Shown: positions 20,401-26,925 of the stretch, piece after piece
Layout of the letters: every line of letters starts with the position of its first letter
Position numbering within the stretch: the stretch's first letter is position 1
From: Mnemiopsis leidyi
Lineage: Eukaryota > Ctenophora > Tentaculata > Lobata > Bolinopsidae
DNA: 31,113 bases
Reading direction: 5' to 3'
Assembly: GCA_000226015.1 (NCBI GenBank)
Contig: JH153125.1
Span: 121,031-152,143 of the forward strand
The notes under the pieces: generated by a model
Databases searched by the model: none
What the model was told of the DNA's origin: nothing
Seen by the model: only the letters and a program-made list of their open reading frames with translations
Made by a program: the position numbers and the translations under genes

Positions 20401-23400
20401 CGGGGGAGTACTGCTGGACAGAAGACACCCAGGCTCTTGTCCTGGGATCCTACTTCTACGGATATACCGCACAGTTCCTCACCATTCTACTGGCTAAACG
20501 AGTCCTGGGTTCGTTAGGCGATATGTATAAGATATATCAGTTCTTTCATGGCCTTATCGGTGCTAAGTTATGTAAATTTTGCCAAAATCAACATTATTGT
20601 AGGGTTCACAAACGCGTATAGATTGTGGTTGATAACAGCTGGGATAGTCGAAATTTGTTTCCCGGCATTGGCATCTGTGTCACCTATATTTGTCGTAGTT
20701 ACCCAGGTAACAACATTCTTGTTTGTCGTCGTTACCAAGGTAACAATTAACAACTTTCTTGTTTGTCGTAGTTACCCAGGTAACAAAACTCTTGTTTGTA
20801 ATGTGACTTTTTTGTTCTGATTGGAAACATAATGAAATCCATTCATTTTCTCATTTTACTCAAATTTGTCGTCAACTGAGGACTCCAAAACTATATCAGG
20901 CAATAAGAGGACTCCTTGCGGGCGTAATGATAGCTTACAACTTTGACTTTATCGCCAAGTTTGCAGTAGCTGATGAAAGCAAGATCCTCATACCGCTTCT
21001 TGGTAAGCGCTGATGATATTCATTTAAAAAACATTCCAAATTTAACTGAAAAATTTACCCGTGAATTTCTCCAATTTCTCCATAGATTTTACCGTTGTCA
21101 GATCATAACAACGGGATTCAACCTCCGAACGTCCGTAACATAACATCATTTCAGGAGCAACCTTCTCAACCGGTCAAGGAACTGGAAGTCTTATCGCTGG
21201 TTTCATGAACGAACGTTTTGGGTGGAAGTACTACTTCTATTTCATTGGGTCTGCGTACCTCGTAGGACTTGTTCTCAATCTCATCTTTATACACGACTCT
21301 TTAGAAGATTACTGGTCAGTCCTCATGTGTGTTCAATCGAATTTTACATGAAAACTTTAAGAAGAGACGATTTCATAATTTCCACGAAAGCTTGGGAGAT
21401 CCGTTTGATATACTTCAAAATAATTTTTCTACAAGTTAATCTATTCAGGTACCTGACGCCCACAGAAAAGAATCTGATGACAAAGCCAGAGCAAAAAGAA
21501 GAATCCACATCACTCCCAACCGACAAAACATTAGTCCAGTCTCTGAAGTACCTGTTTTGTAGATGGTACCTCTTGTCGTTCTGCGTATATGTCCCAGCCT
21601 ACAACCTCATATACTACAACCTCTTTGGGATCGTCCCCTTCTATCTTCACTCCGTTTTAGGGGCCGATACACTATTCGTCTCCTACATCTGTGTGAGTCT
21701 AGCTATCTTAATCGCTCTCTCCACGATAGCCTTCTCTTTCCTGCTCCGTTTGTTAGACCGACTGTTGCCATGGTTACAATGCAGGATGTTGTTAACACTG
21801 GTTCCCATGGTATTCCAGATAGTGTTCAGTATCGCCCTCACTAAATGTGATACTGTGTACGGTGGAGTATTTGTGCTGGCCCTCAGTGCGGTAGCAGCAT
21901 CCACCCTCTTCAGCGGTTCTATCAACACCCTCAACTACGAGATCGACCCTGATAACTCTGCGGTCTTCATCTCCGTCTACAACAGTTTCGGTCAAATGGC
22001 AGGGTTTTTGGGGCCCGCGTTGATGGCCACGATCACATCTACCGATCCTGACACGCCCAATTACCAGTCTGTTTACCGAGAGAGGTGGAACTTCTTCTTT
22101 TACACAGTGGCCGGTTGTGCAGCTGCGGGTTGTGTGGCTGTTGTTTTAGCGTACTGTTTAAACCCAGGTGAGTGGATAAACAGAGAGAAGATGAGACAGA
22201 AAAGGGAGCAGGTTTATGTGGAGGCGTAGCTAGTATTCTGTACGATGTAGCGGTTGGTAGCTAAATAGTAATGAATTTGGGCTGAGAATTGATTGCAATA
22301 AAATCTTACTTCATTTACTTGAATATAGTTTCTTTAACTCGTTTTAAGTTTCGTTGATATATTTTCTCGGATTTTGATTTAATATCATACCTATGTCGGA
22401 ATTTGGGGCCTCTCCCATTTCCTGCTACACATACAGCACTACAGATCGGACGAATGTCCTCCAAGAAATTTTCCGGTGAAACCGTTTATATGCATGATTC
22501 AGCAGCTCACTATTTGCAGCATTAGTTGAGCGGGAAGAAGGATGACTTCTAATTGTGAGCCTAGCCGAACCAACCACTAAAGTCTTTAGCACAGACGAAA
22601 CGACGGGTTTAACAAAGTCTGGGCAGAACAGTAACAAAATAAATCCGGTAAACCTGAAATTGTCCGCCCTCCAAACGGTCGTGATGCAATAAAAGAGTTG
22701 AGTTTGTCAAAGGTGGTTGCGGGAGGGGGAAAGCATGCCGGTGGGGGAGGGTTAGACTTGTTCCTCCTTAGCACTTTATTGACACTGGGTTACCTACAAT
22801 CGTATTTCCTGACAACATAAAGCGTGAAAGGAGACACACAAAGAGGAAGAAGGGGGTCTGGAGTTGACTTACCTTCCCATTGGACTATGACAACGACAAT
22901 AAGAGCACTCTCGCAGCTGTGTCCTGACCTGTGTCTGTATAGCACGCACACTTGCTCTTGCAGGCTAGTCCGTTGAATCACCTGAAGTTAAACGTTACAT
23001 GTCAATTAAAGGGTCTTTTTCCAATTAAAACAAGTTTTTTAGAAATTCTTATTAAAGATTGCAACCAAACCTTTTCAGAGGGCTTAATATTCGTTTTTGT
23101 ATTCTTTATCTATGGCATTTATTATCTTATTAACACGTTTTAGCTGATGTGTATATTTTGTCTAATGTGGTCGAATTTGGAAAGGGATAAAACATTACAA
23201 CACCCCTATCTAGGAACTTATCAAAGTTTTTACACAAAAAATATTAGTAATAGTGTTGAAATCAGATCGTCTCGAATTAACAGGAGTAACAGGTATATGG
23301 TTAACAAACACTTCAGTTTACTCTTACACCACCGTAAGTTAATGTGATAATGTGAGTGGGCGAAAGAAAGAAAGCACCAGCTTGTTTGTTTCAAATCATA

Positions 23401-25311
23401 ACACGACAAATTTTTCGTAATTCCGTTATTGTTATTGTACTTGTTCACTCCACACAAACTCCATCTCAGTGGTTGGTCAAAAGATTGATATTTTGTACAA
23501 ACACTGTAGTATAACGATTCCGCGGATTAATGGAAGCATAAAATGAAGCCCTATCTACGACCTATCAGGTCATGTCGCCCAGAAATCGCTAGAACAAACT
23601 CTGGACTTAAAATTAGCGGAGAAACTTTTTAAATGGTGGGACTTTTCAACATTCAAGCTGAACATGGATGAAAAGAACATAACTTTTGAAATTTATCAAC
23701 CTCCTGGCTAAAGATATAACAAATTTTGGCATGGACTTTCCTCATCACATTACAATTCCATCAGTCCAAGTATCAACCCATGAACCACCGTAAACTAATG
23801 TGATAATGTGAGCGGTTGAACAAAGAAGGCACCAGCTGGTTTGTTTACAATCATAACACGACAACTTTTGGTAATTCCATTATTGTTATTGTACTTGTAA
23901 ATTCCACACAAACCCCAAACGACCTATTAGGTAATGTCGCCCAGAAATCGCTAGAACAAACTCTGGACTTAAAGTTAGCGGAGAAACTTTCTAAATGGTG
24001 GGACTTTTCAACATTCAAGCCGACCAGGGACGGAAAGGACATACTTTTTGAAATTTACCAACCTACTGACTTAAGATATATTAAATTTTGGCTTAGATTT
24101 TCCTCAACACACTACAATTCCTTCAGTCCTAGTATCAACCCATGCATCTGATCTACTGAGTCCCTCAGTATACTGCGATGACTTTCATAGCCCTTTCCAA
24201 ATAACATCTTTTCTCTTTGCTCTAGAGGTAAGTGGTTACTGAATGGATTATGTAGAGGAGCTCACACTGTTGCCTAACAACCGTGAAGTACTTCTCTCGA
24301 CCCCGGAGTTAGGAATTGTTAAAATGGCTGACGGAATTAGAGTACTGCGAAAATCAGGTCACGTGTTATCGCGAAACTTCTATGCTCCGAATTTAGGAGG
24401 TCCGGGGAAAGACGTTTCAATAAACCAGTTTTATGCCGGAAACTTTAGTTCCCTTAGTTACTCCATTATCGACTCTTTAAGTTGATAATGGAGTGGAACC
24501 AGAAACAGGTTGATATTCACACAATAACATTTTTGATTTACAACAATAACTACCTGTTTCAATTGTAGAGTTGGAACTCGAGGAAGAAAAAATACAACTG
24601 TTAATATCGACTGTCGTTAAAAAACTTACAGACTGCACAACGGGGCACCCCTCCTTGCTTTTAGCCTCCTTGCCAGTGTACTGTATCTCCACCAGACGTA
24701 GTGCCGGGCCTCTCAGATCGTACCTGATAACAAGATGTGGAGAAACACGTCACAGTTGACACTTGACAGGAAGATTCTAGAATTTCAGATTGGCAATTAG
24801 AATGTTCATACTTGGGGATATACCGGTTATTGTGTCACAGTACGCGCGTGACAGCCACTATTTATTAATTTTTTGGCAAAATTAATTTCTTCGCGCGCGA
24901 AGCATGTACATGAAAGGCGCTGCGCGTTACGTTGTCATAGCTTTAGCCAAATTGTGCCTTTTGCGCGCAAAACTGGAATAGGGCGATTCGCAGAAACTAC
25001 TAAAAAACTGACGTCCAAATTTCAGTACATTAATGAAGATTTTGCAAACGAAGCGCTTATTTTGCTGAAATGTGACAGAACGATAAATATTTCCGTTTCC
25101 TGCTGCCAAGAGTTGAAACTGTTTTTGATAAAAATTTACATGGGAAAATTTAACATAAACTATAAAACCTACTACTTAGACTACAGTTTTAATTTACAGA
25201 CCACAGTAGAGGTATCTTTACAATAAAAGCTCAGTTACCTGCTCTCCAAAGTTGCTCTGAGATTTTCGTAAGAACTTCCGTACCCAAGATGGCAATATGA
25301 AGGGGCACCGT
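11008..25311 (-). CDS. TET: TET-family 5-methylcytosine dioxygenase (15 exons, N-terminus missing)
   Basis: TET enzymes are nuclear Fe(II)/2-oxoglutarate dioxygenases that oxidise 5-methylcytosine in DNA to hydroxymethyl-, formyl- and carboxylcytosine. Exons (minus strand): 25239-25311, 24630-24723, 22873-22981, 17839-17938, 17565-17706, 17240-17347, 16663-16800, 16304-16399, 15996-16101, 15665-15790, 14167-14294, 13528-13690, 13196-13335, 11736-11918, 11008-11472. All junctions are GT-AG and in phase, giving 723 residues. Order: Cys-rich region (1-173), bridge (174-209), first half of the double-stranded beta-helix with iron ligands H243 and D245 (210-287), short insert (288-365), second half with H383 and R398 (366-407), then a novel tail (408-723). 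R119, C129, C131, C146, C155 and C219 correspond to human TET2 R1261, C1271, C1273, C1289, C1298 and C1358. Odd points: A400 replaces the serine of TET2 S1898; the insert is very short; the tail is new. Any CXXC domain and the start codon are not seen. Confidence 0.93.
11736..11918 (-). CDS. TET: TET exon 14: novel Cys cluster
   Basis: 61 codons, phase 0 at both ends; donor TCCAAG|GTTAGT is good, acceptor GCATCGCAG is plausible. It encodes [20 protein letters not shown] followed by ECKK: six Cys and one His in about 22 residues, suggesting a metal-binding or disulphide motif that I do not know from TET proteins. The frame stays open upstream to about 11985, so the exon may start earlier. Confidence 0.65.
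12272..13207. repeat. 33-bp minisatellite spanning the TET exon 13 donor
   Basis: About 28 units of 33 bp including the gap (plus strand ACTACTTCCAAATACCTGAC plus AATCTACCTCCCC). On the minus strand every unit contains CAG|GTATTTGGAAGTAGT and is open in one frame, encoding the 11-residue unit [11 protein letters not shown]. One unit near 12828 has an extra base that shifts the frame to a TAG at 12818. Confidence 0.96.
12499..12715. other. Assembly gap (217 N)
   Basis: A run of N inside the 33-bp minisatellite. True array length is therefore unknown. Confidence 1.
13196..13335 (-). CDS. TET: TET exon 13: charged helix, ends at a repeated donor
   Basis: Acceptor TACTTCCAG, phase 1 start. It encodes [20 protein letters not shown], then a Pro-rich segment ending PRYVPVDCQ at TGCCAG|GTATTT. 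This donor is the first of many identical donors in the following 33-bp array. The end chosen here keeps phase 0 with exon 14, but any downstream unit in frame would do so too. Confidence 0.7.
13528..13690 (-). CDS. TET: TET exon 12: Lys/Glu-rich segment after QHK
   Basis: 54 codons plus one base. It begins [20 protein letters not shown], continuing YQHK into QHKNLN as in TET1-type proteins, then a highly charged helix-like stretch. Donor AAGG|GTATAA. Confidence 0.82.
14112..14218. repeat. Duplication of TET exon 11 end into the intron
   Basis: A 46-nt block at 14173-14218 (coding for [14 protein letters not shown] on the minus strand) recurs at 14112-14157 in the intron with about five mismatches, offset 61 bp. 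The intron copy ends at ATATCAAG, not followed by GT. Confidence 0.93.
14167..14294 (-). CDS. TET: TET exon 11: third Fe ligand and 2OG Arg
   Basis: Acceptor CATTTCAG, donor CACAAG|GTACGG. It encodes [20 protein letters not shown] then [14 protein letters not shown], an almost exact match to vertebrate '[20 protein letters not shown]...NHPTRISLVFYQHK'. H383 is the third iron ligand (TET2 H1881) and R398 the 2-oxoglutarate Arg (R1896). The Ser two residues later (S1898) is Ala. Confidence 0.96.
14295..15664 (-). other. TET intron 10 with a GC-rich island
   Basis: A 1.37-kb intron. It contains CACGTG-type motifs near 15460-15640 and a locally GC-rich block at about 14760-14990 with frames open on both strands (e.g. 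minus 14745-14963, 72 codons, including [14 protein letters not shown]). No family recognised. Confidence 0.6.
15665..15790 (-). CDS. TET: TET exon 10: short linker before second DSBH half
   Basis: Acceptor TTTCCCCCAG, donor GTCG|GTAAGT, phases 1 and 1. It encodes [20 protein letters not shown] and ends MCGGVG, which continues into IVPTHGS across the junction as in vertebrate 'IGGVAVAPTHGS'. The usual VWSDSE motif is absent. Confidence 0.82.
15996..16101 (-). CDS. TET: TET exon 9: residual insert region
   Basis: Acceptor TACTTCAG preceded by a CTACTT microsatellite, donor AGTG|GTACGA, phases 0 and 1. It encodes [20 protein letters not shown] then Pro/Gln-rich sequence. [10 protein letters not shown] plausibly aligns with the vertebrate SGAIQVLSSF strand. 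Identity rests on phase and position. Confidence 0.75.
16304..16399 (-). CDS. TET: TET exon 8: DxQxHxLPxY strand
   Basis: 32 codons between ATATTCAG and AATCAG|GTAGTT. It encodes [20 protein letters not shown] then [12 protein letters not shown], matching vertebrate 'LVCTLTRED...PEDEQLHVLPLYK'. Confidence 0.88.
16571..16680. repeat. 23/25-bp alternating tandem array carrying the exon 7 donor
   Basis: GTGACTCCACTA recurs at 16571, 16596, 16619, 16644 and 16667, alternating 25 and 23 bp. On the minus strand this repeats the exon end TCTAGTGGAGTCACCGTT and its GTAAGT donor. One dimer is 48 bp, i.e. 16 codons. Confidence 0.95.
16663..16800 (-). CDS. TET: TET exon 7: HxD iron-binding motif
   Basis: 46 codons, phase 0 at both ends. 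It encodes [20 protein letters not shown], aligned with vertebrate '[20 protein letters not shown]'. H243 and D245 are the iron ligands (TET2 H1382/D1384). C219 (WECRIG) is kept, while the Cys after DF is Ser here. The acceptor is the last unit of a 32-bp array and the donor is the first unit of a 23/25-bp array, so both splice sites are embedded in tandem repeats. Confidence 0.95.
16793..16952. repeat. 32-bp tandem array carrying the exon 7 splice acceptor
   Basis: Five units at exactly 32-bp spacing (GTCC starts at 16793, 16825, 16857, 16889, 16921). On the minus strand each reads CCCTAAAAACCAG|GTAAGG or a close variant, so each contains an AG|GT that could act as acceptor or donor. The last unit in the direction of transcription supplies the real exon 7 acceptor. 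Confidence 0.95.
17199..17279. repeat. Two-copy tandem duplication across TET exon 6 donor
   Basis: On the minus strand the last 27 nt of exon 6 (CTAGCTCCTAAAGCTTACTT then CAATCAG) recur about 40 bp downstream inside the intron as CTAGCTCCTAGAGCTTACAC then CAATCAG. The second copy is out of frame with a stop. Confidence 0.88.
17240..17347 (-). CDS. TET: TET exon 6: bridge helix and LAPxAYxNQ
   Basis: Exactly 36 codons between CTATCCCAG and CAATCAG|GTACTT. It ends [14 protein letters not shown], matching vertebrate 'APTYKKLAPDAYNNQ'. The 3' end and donor are duplicated in the adjacent intron. Confidence 0.92.
17565..17706 (-). CDS. TET: TET exon 5: [17 protein letters not shown] signature
   Basis: 47 codons after one completing base, donor AAG|GTATGT. 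It carries the family hallmark [18 protein letters not shown] with zinc-binding cysteines, preceded by KTCMCQG and followed by [12 protein letters not shown]. This is the strongest single identification in the window. Confidence 0.97.
17722..17775. repeat. Two-copy repeat upstream of TET exon 5 acceptor
   Basis: TTTGTTACCATGGAAACGGG and TTTGTTGCCATGGAACCGGG lie in tandem, about 30 bp apart, directly before the exon 5 acceptor on the minus strand. Confidence 0.85.
17839..17938 (-). CDS. TET: TET exon 4: 2-oxoglutarate-binding Arg region
   Basis: Acceptor ACTCCTCAG, donor AAAC|GTGAGT, phases 1 and 2. It encodes [18 protein letters not shown] and ends [12 protein letters not shown]119 aligns with human TET2 R1261, one of the 2-oxoglutarate contacts. 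Confidence 0.9.
18291..18367 (-). other. tRNA-like sequence with A and B boxes (tRNA-Gly-like, degenerate)
   Basis: On the minus strand GGGTTGATGGTGTAGTGGTA supplies an A box, and GGTTCAAATCC is an intact B box. The two ends (GGGTTGA/CCAATCC) pair at six of seven positions, but the T arm is too long and no clean anticodon stem forms. It is best read as a tRNA pseudogene or the head of a tRNA-derived SINE. Confidence 0.6.
18528..18785. repeat. Two diverged copies of a ~100-bp repeat with an inverted motif between
   Basis: Copies at about 18528-18620 and 18671-18782 share CCCAACTGGT, AGTCTGCC, GACAGCCT and CATAACCAACAGA. Between them TTCTGTTATCTGTTGGTTAT is the inverted copy of ATAACCAACAGATAACAGAA. 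This layout resembles nested MITE-like elements. Confidence 0.75.
19009..19131. repeat. 36-bp inverted repeat (MITE-like hairpin)
   Basis: The left arm 19009-19044 (CTATTAGGAACGGTATTCGT...) and right arm 19096-19131 are reverse complements with two mismatches in 36, around a 51-nt spacer. Confidence 0.93.
19132..19935. other. No gene; 5' flank of the nested transporter gene
   Basis: AT-rich sequence upstream of the transporter start codon, within TET intron 3. It contains no long frame. Any promoter here must work inside the TET intron. I see no decisive core promoter motif. Confidence 0.5.
19936..22229 (+). CDS. SLC17-like MFS anion transporter (6 exons), nested in TET intron
   Basis: Exons: 19936-20024, 20336-20508, 20603-20706, 20900-21002, 21155-21314, 21449-22229. 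All are GT-AG and in phase, total 1410 nt, 469 aa. SLC17 proteins are 12-TM major facilitator transporters of organic anions (sialin, vesicular glutamate transporters, phosphate/urate transporters). Evidence: an N-terminal TM segment [26 protein letters not shown], a position where SLC17 proteins have N-x-[18 protein letters not shown] for TM2; the AIRGLLAG segment where the family has R-x-[40 protein letters not shown], matching the family's SN-x-G-x-x-x-G-x-x-x-P block; and a C-terminal [10 protein letters not shown]. The exon 2 donor (CTGG|GTTCGT) is weak; without that 94-nt intron the frame breaks, and using it restores normal family spacing. The substrate cannot be told. Confidence 0.83.
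20686..20790. repeat. Three-copy repeat spanning the transporter exon 3 donor
   Basis: TTTGTCGTAGTTACCCAGGT recurs with TGTCGT starts at 20691, 20724 and 20764. Each copy contains an AG|GTAACA donor. The first-to-second donor distance is 33 bp (11 codons, in frame); the second-to-third is 40 bp. Confidence 0.92.
22297..22302 (+). promoter_or_regulatory. Poly(A) signal of the transporter gene
   Basis: AATAAA lies 68 bp after the TAG stop, so the transcript ends well before TET exon 3 (22873). Confidence 0.75.
22873..22981 (-). CDS. TET: TET exon 3: RxGHxCE segment
   Basis: 36 codons plus one base between AACTTCAG and GAAG|GTAAGT. It encodes [20 protein letters not shown] followed by WEG, matching vertebrate '[22 protein letters not shown]'. 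The following 4.9-kb intron holds a whole gene on the other strand. Confidence 0.93.
23329..24145. repeat. Direct tandem duplication of about 360-450 bp
   Basis: Copy 1 (about 23329-23780) and copy 2 (about 23785-24145) share long near-identical blocks, e.g. GTCGCCCAGAAATCGCTAGA and AAATGGTGGGACTTTTCAAC. Copy 1 has an extra segment of roughly 90 bp and an in-frame stop where copy 2 stays open. Confidence 0.95.
23816..24151 (+). CDS. Unassigned open frame in copy 2 of the duplication
   Basis: 111 codons, opening without an ATG. It encodes [20 protein letters not shown] then [20 protein letters not shown]. The first copy encodes nearly the same peptide ([14 protein letters not shown]...NITFEIYQP) but has a TAA. 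Conservation of the peptide suggests an exon of a real or formerly real plus-strand gene inside TET intron 2. No family recognised. Confidence 0.35.
   Translation: MNKEGTSWFVYNHNTTTFGNSIIVIVLVNSTQTPNDLLGNVAQKSLEQTLDLKLAEKLSKWWDFSTFKPTRDGKDILFEIYQPTDLRYIKFWLRFSSTHYNSFSPSINPCI
24243..24485 (+). CDS. Unassigned 80-codon open frame
   Basis: ATG to TGA, encoding [20 protein letters not shown] then [20 protein letters not shown] and [16 protein letters not shown]. The composition looks protein-like, and a pyrimidine-rich CTCTTTGCTCTAG precedes it, so it may be the 3' exon of the same nested gene as 23816-24151. The function is unknown. Confidence 0.35.
   Translation: MDYVEELTLLPNNREVLLSTPELGIVKMADGIRVLRKSGHVLSRNFYAPNLGGPGKDVSINQFYAGNFSSLSYSIIDSLS
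24630..24723 (-). CDS. TET: TET exon 2: YTGKE segment
   Basis: 31 codons plus one base, donor TCT|GTAAGT. It contains [16 protein letters not shown], which matches the nearly invariant IYTGKEGKSSxGCPIA of TET1-3. Where vertebrates have CPIAKW this protein has CPVVQS, so the Trp is replaced. Confidence 0.93.
24873..25226 (+). CDS. Unassigned 117-codon open frame inside TET intron 1
   Basis: The frame fills most of the 515-nt intron between TET exons 1 and 2, antisense to TET, and has no early ATG. It encodes [20 protein letters not shown] then [20 protein letters not shown]. The GCGCGC-rich start (24842-24970) differs from its surroundings. I recognise no family; it could be a pseudogene or element fragment. 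Confidence 0.25.
   Translation: MAKLISSRAKHVHERRCALRCHSFSQIVPFARKTGIGRFAETTKKLTSKFQYINEDFANEALILLKCDRTINISVSCCQELKLFLIKIYMGKFNINYKTYYLDYSFNLQTTVEVSLQ
25239..25311 (-). CDS. TET: TET exon 1 of window: start of Cys-rich region
   Basis: Acceptor TTGTCTTCAG, donor AGCAG|GTAACT, phases 1 and 2. It encodes [20 protein letters not shown], matching the vertebrate '[20 protein letters not shown]' segment. The preceding exon (needed to finish the first codon) was not found up to the window end. Confidence 0.88.
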
Positions 25312-25985
25312 CTGAAGACAAATTTAAATTTACTTTATGTTAATGTTTATCTAGATAACAACTGTTCTGCTTTTCATCACTGTTTATGGAAATTTGACGT
25401 GTACGTTTTGTCTCTCATCATTTAGTGACAACTGATGATACACTAATAAAATGGACGGTGGCACCCCAACATAAGTTATCAGATCGCTAAATAGAACACT
25501 CGACATAACACGAAACTTTGACTATTTAGCAGCCACCTGATTGAACTAGAATAAAATAATAATCTTGTCATCTGCAGATATATTGATTAGATAATAGACA
25601 GCACACTTGCGACCATTGAGTAATGACCAATGATTTATCAGCTGATCCACTGGTCGGAAAAATTCAAACTTCAGATAAAATTAATTTAAAAGAAAGATTG
25701 TGAGTTGATTGATCTATATTCTTCCCCGCCCAAAGATTTTTGTGTTGGGCGAAATTTTTACAGCAGTTTTCCTCAGGACTTGTGAAACACTTGGATGGAT
25801 TTCAACTGCTGAAAGTGAAGCAATAGTCTTAACACAAATCAGGAATTATTTTCCTGTATTTCAATAAGGTTTTTACACGCTGTACGTAAATAATTCAACA
25901 TAGTATTGAAGCAACAATAAAACAGCGATCTAGTACACGTAATGTGTGAGAAAGTAAGAAACGTAAACTACTAAAAAGACAATTA
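25312..25985. other. No gene seen; upstream TET intron
   Basis: AT-rich. I searched the minus strand for the preceding TET exon (expected to end with one base before the GAPSYCHLG codons and to carry a Cys-rich stretch) and did not find it. Confidence 0.5.
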
Positions 25986-26197
25986 GTAAGGAATGCGGTT
26001 TCAAGTGGGAAGGGTCGCTAGCTCGACTCCCAGAGATGTGCGCTGAATGATAACGGGTGTGTTATGTTATTGTGGAATGTGGGTGGGCTGAAGAATTAAC
26101 CGAGCTATGATGTGTACGGACTACGGAGCAGATATTCGAACGGGCACAATTTCCACTGATTGTCAATCAGAAAATTCATGGACCAGCACCGTGCCGA

Positions 26198-26262
26198 GTG
26201 GGGTATGATCCAATAACCTCTACATTGTCTAGATGAGTGCTCTACCAATTAAGCTACCGGCC
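26198..26262 (-). other. tRNA-derived segment of element copy 1
   Basis: The minus-strand GCCGGTAGCTTAATTGGTAG has an A-box layout and GGATCATACC sits at the B-box position. The T-arm and anticodon stems are imperfect, so it is a SINE-type tRNA relic rather than a gene. Confidence 0.6.
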
Positions 26263-26400
26263 TGTATACAATCAGTTAGGTGTAGAATATCAGTTAAAAC
26301 GAGCCTTTCTTAGATTCTATCGATTCTCCTTAGTACTTCAGTTCTGGTAGGCTTCATAATCAGCAACGGCAAACTGGAACATCGGTTACGGCCTGTTTAC

Positions 26401-26448
26401 GGCCAGTATAAGGCCGTTAAGTGGCCGTATAGTGGCCTTATACTGGCC
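26401..26448. repeat. Perfect 15-bp inverted repeat GGCCAGTATAAGGCC
   Basis: The arms 26401-26415 and 26434-26448 are exact reverse complements with an 18-nt spacer that itself contains GGCC. The same structure is at 29967-30014. Confidence 0.97.
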
Positions 26449-26709
26449 GAATATGGCCGTGTACAAGCCATATACCTTATACAGACTGTATAGTGGCCTT
26501 ATACAGGTATTAGTCAGGCAGTTACTGATCTACCAACCTGCCTCAGCTGCAACAGCTATTGGAAAGATACATGAAAGTTGAAGAATCAGAGGACAATTCA
26601 TTAACTTTCAAAATTTTACTAAGAAGAAGCAAATGACTATTGAATAACAATAAGTTTTTTAAATAAACATTTGAAATAAAAAATCATATGATCCATTGAA
26701 CATTGCAAA

Positions 26710-26925
26710 ATGAACAATCTATTTCAGATACCGTTTGAAGCATTTGGACAGCTACATGGTGGACATGCTATGTTCGGATCAACATCGTCTACTTTCACGG
26801 GCGGCTTCTTCCATTCTAGAGGCTTCTTTTGGTCTGAAAATTATATAGATAAAGTCTATAATCAGGTCGAACACAGCAAGAAGATAAGGTGTAGGTCAGA
26901 TATCATAGACGGCAACAAATCCTGA
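26710..26925 (+). CDS. Conserved small ORF in element copy 1
   Basis: 71 codons from ATG, starting MNNLFQIPFEAFGQLHGGHA, with a central block GSTSSTFTGGFFHSRGFFWS rich in Gly, Phe and Ser. Copy 2 has the same peptide with a few substitutions and an in-frame length change. No domain known. Confidence 0.35.
   Translation: MNNLFQIPFEAFGQLHGGHAMFGSTSSTFTGGFFHSRGFFWSENYIDKVYNQVEHSKKIRCRSDIIDGNKS

Noticed and set aside
20509..20602. Frameshift or micro-intron in the transporter gene
   Set aside because: An intron from CTGG|GTTCGT to TTGTAG restores the frame, the total length is a multiple of 3, and the protein then has normal family spacing. A 16-nt GTATAAG...CAG intron would also fix the frame but is implausibly short.
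21563..21995. Shadow frames across the last transporter exon
   Set aside because: They overlap the well-supported membrane-protein frame and have no independent evidence.
22425..22774. Overlapping minus-strand frames (70 and 62 codons) next to TET exon 3
   Set aside because: They overlap each other in different frames, lack splice fit to TET phases, and lie in the intron after exon 3.
26198..26262. Functional tRNA gene
   Set aside because: T-arm and anticodon stems have mismatches and the same sequence recurs in the second copy of a repeat element.
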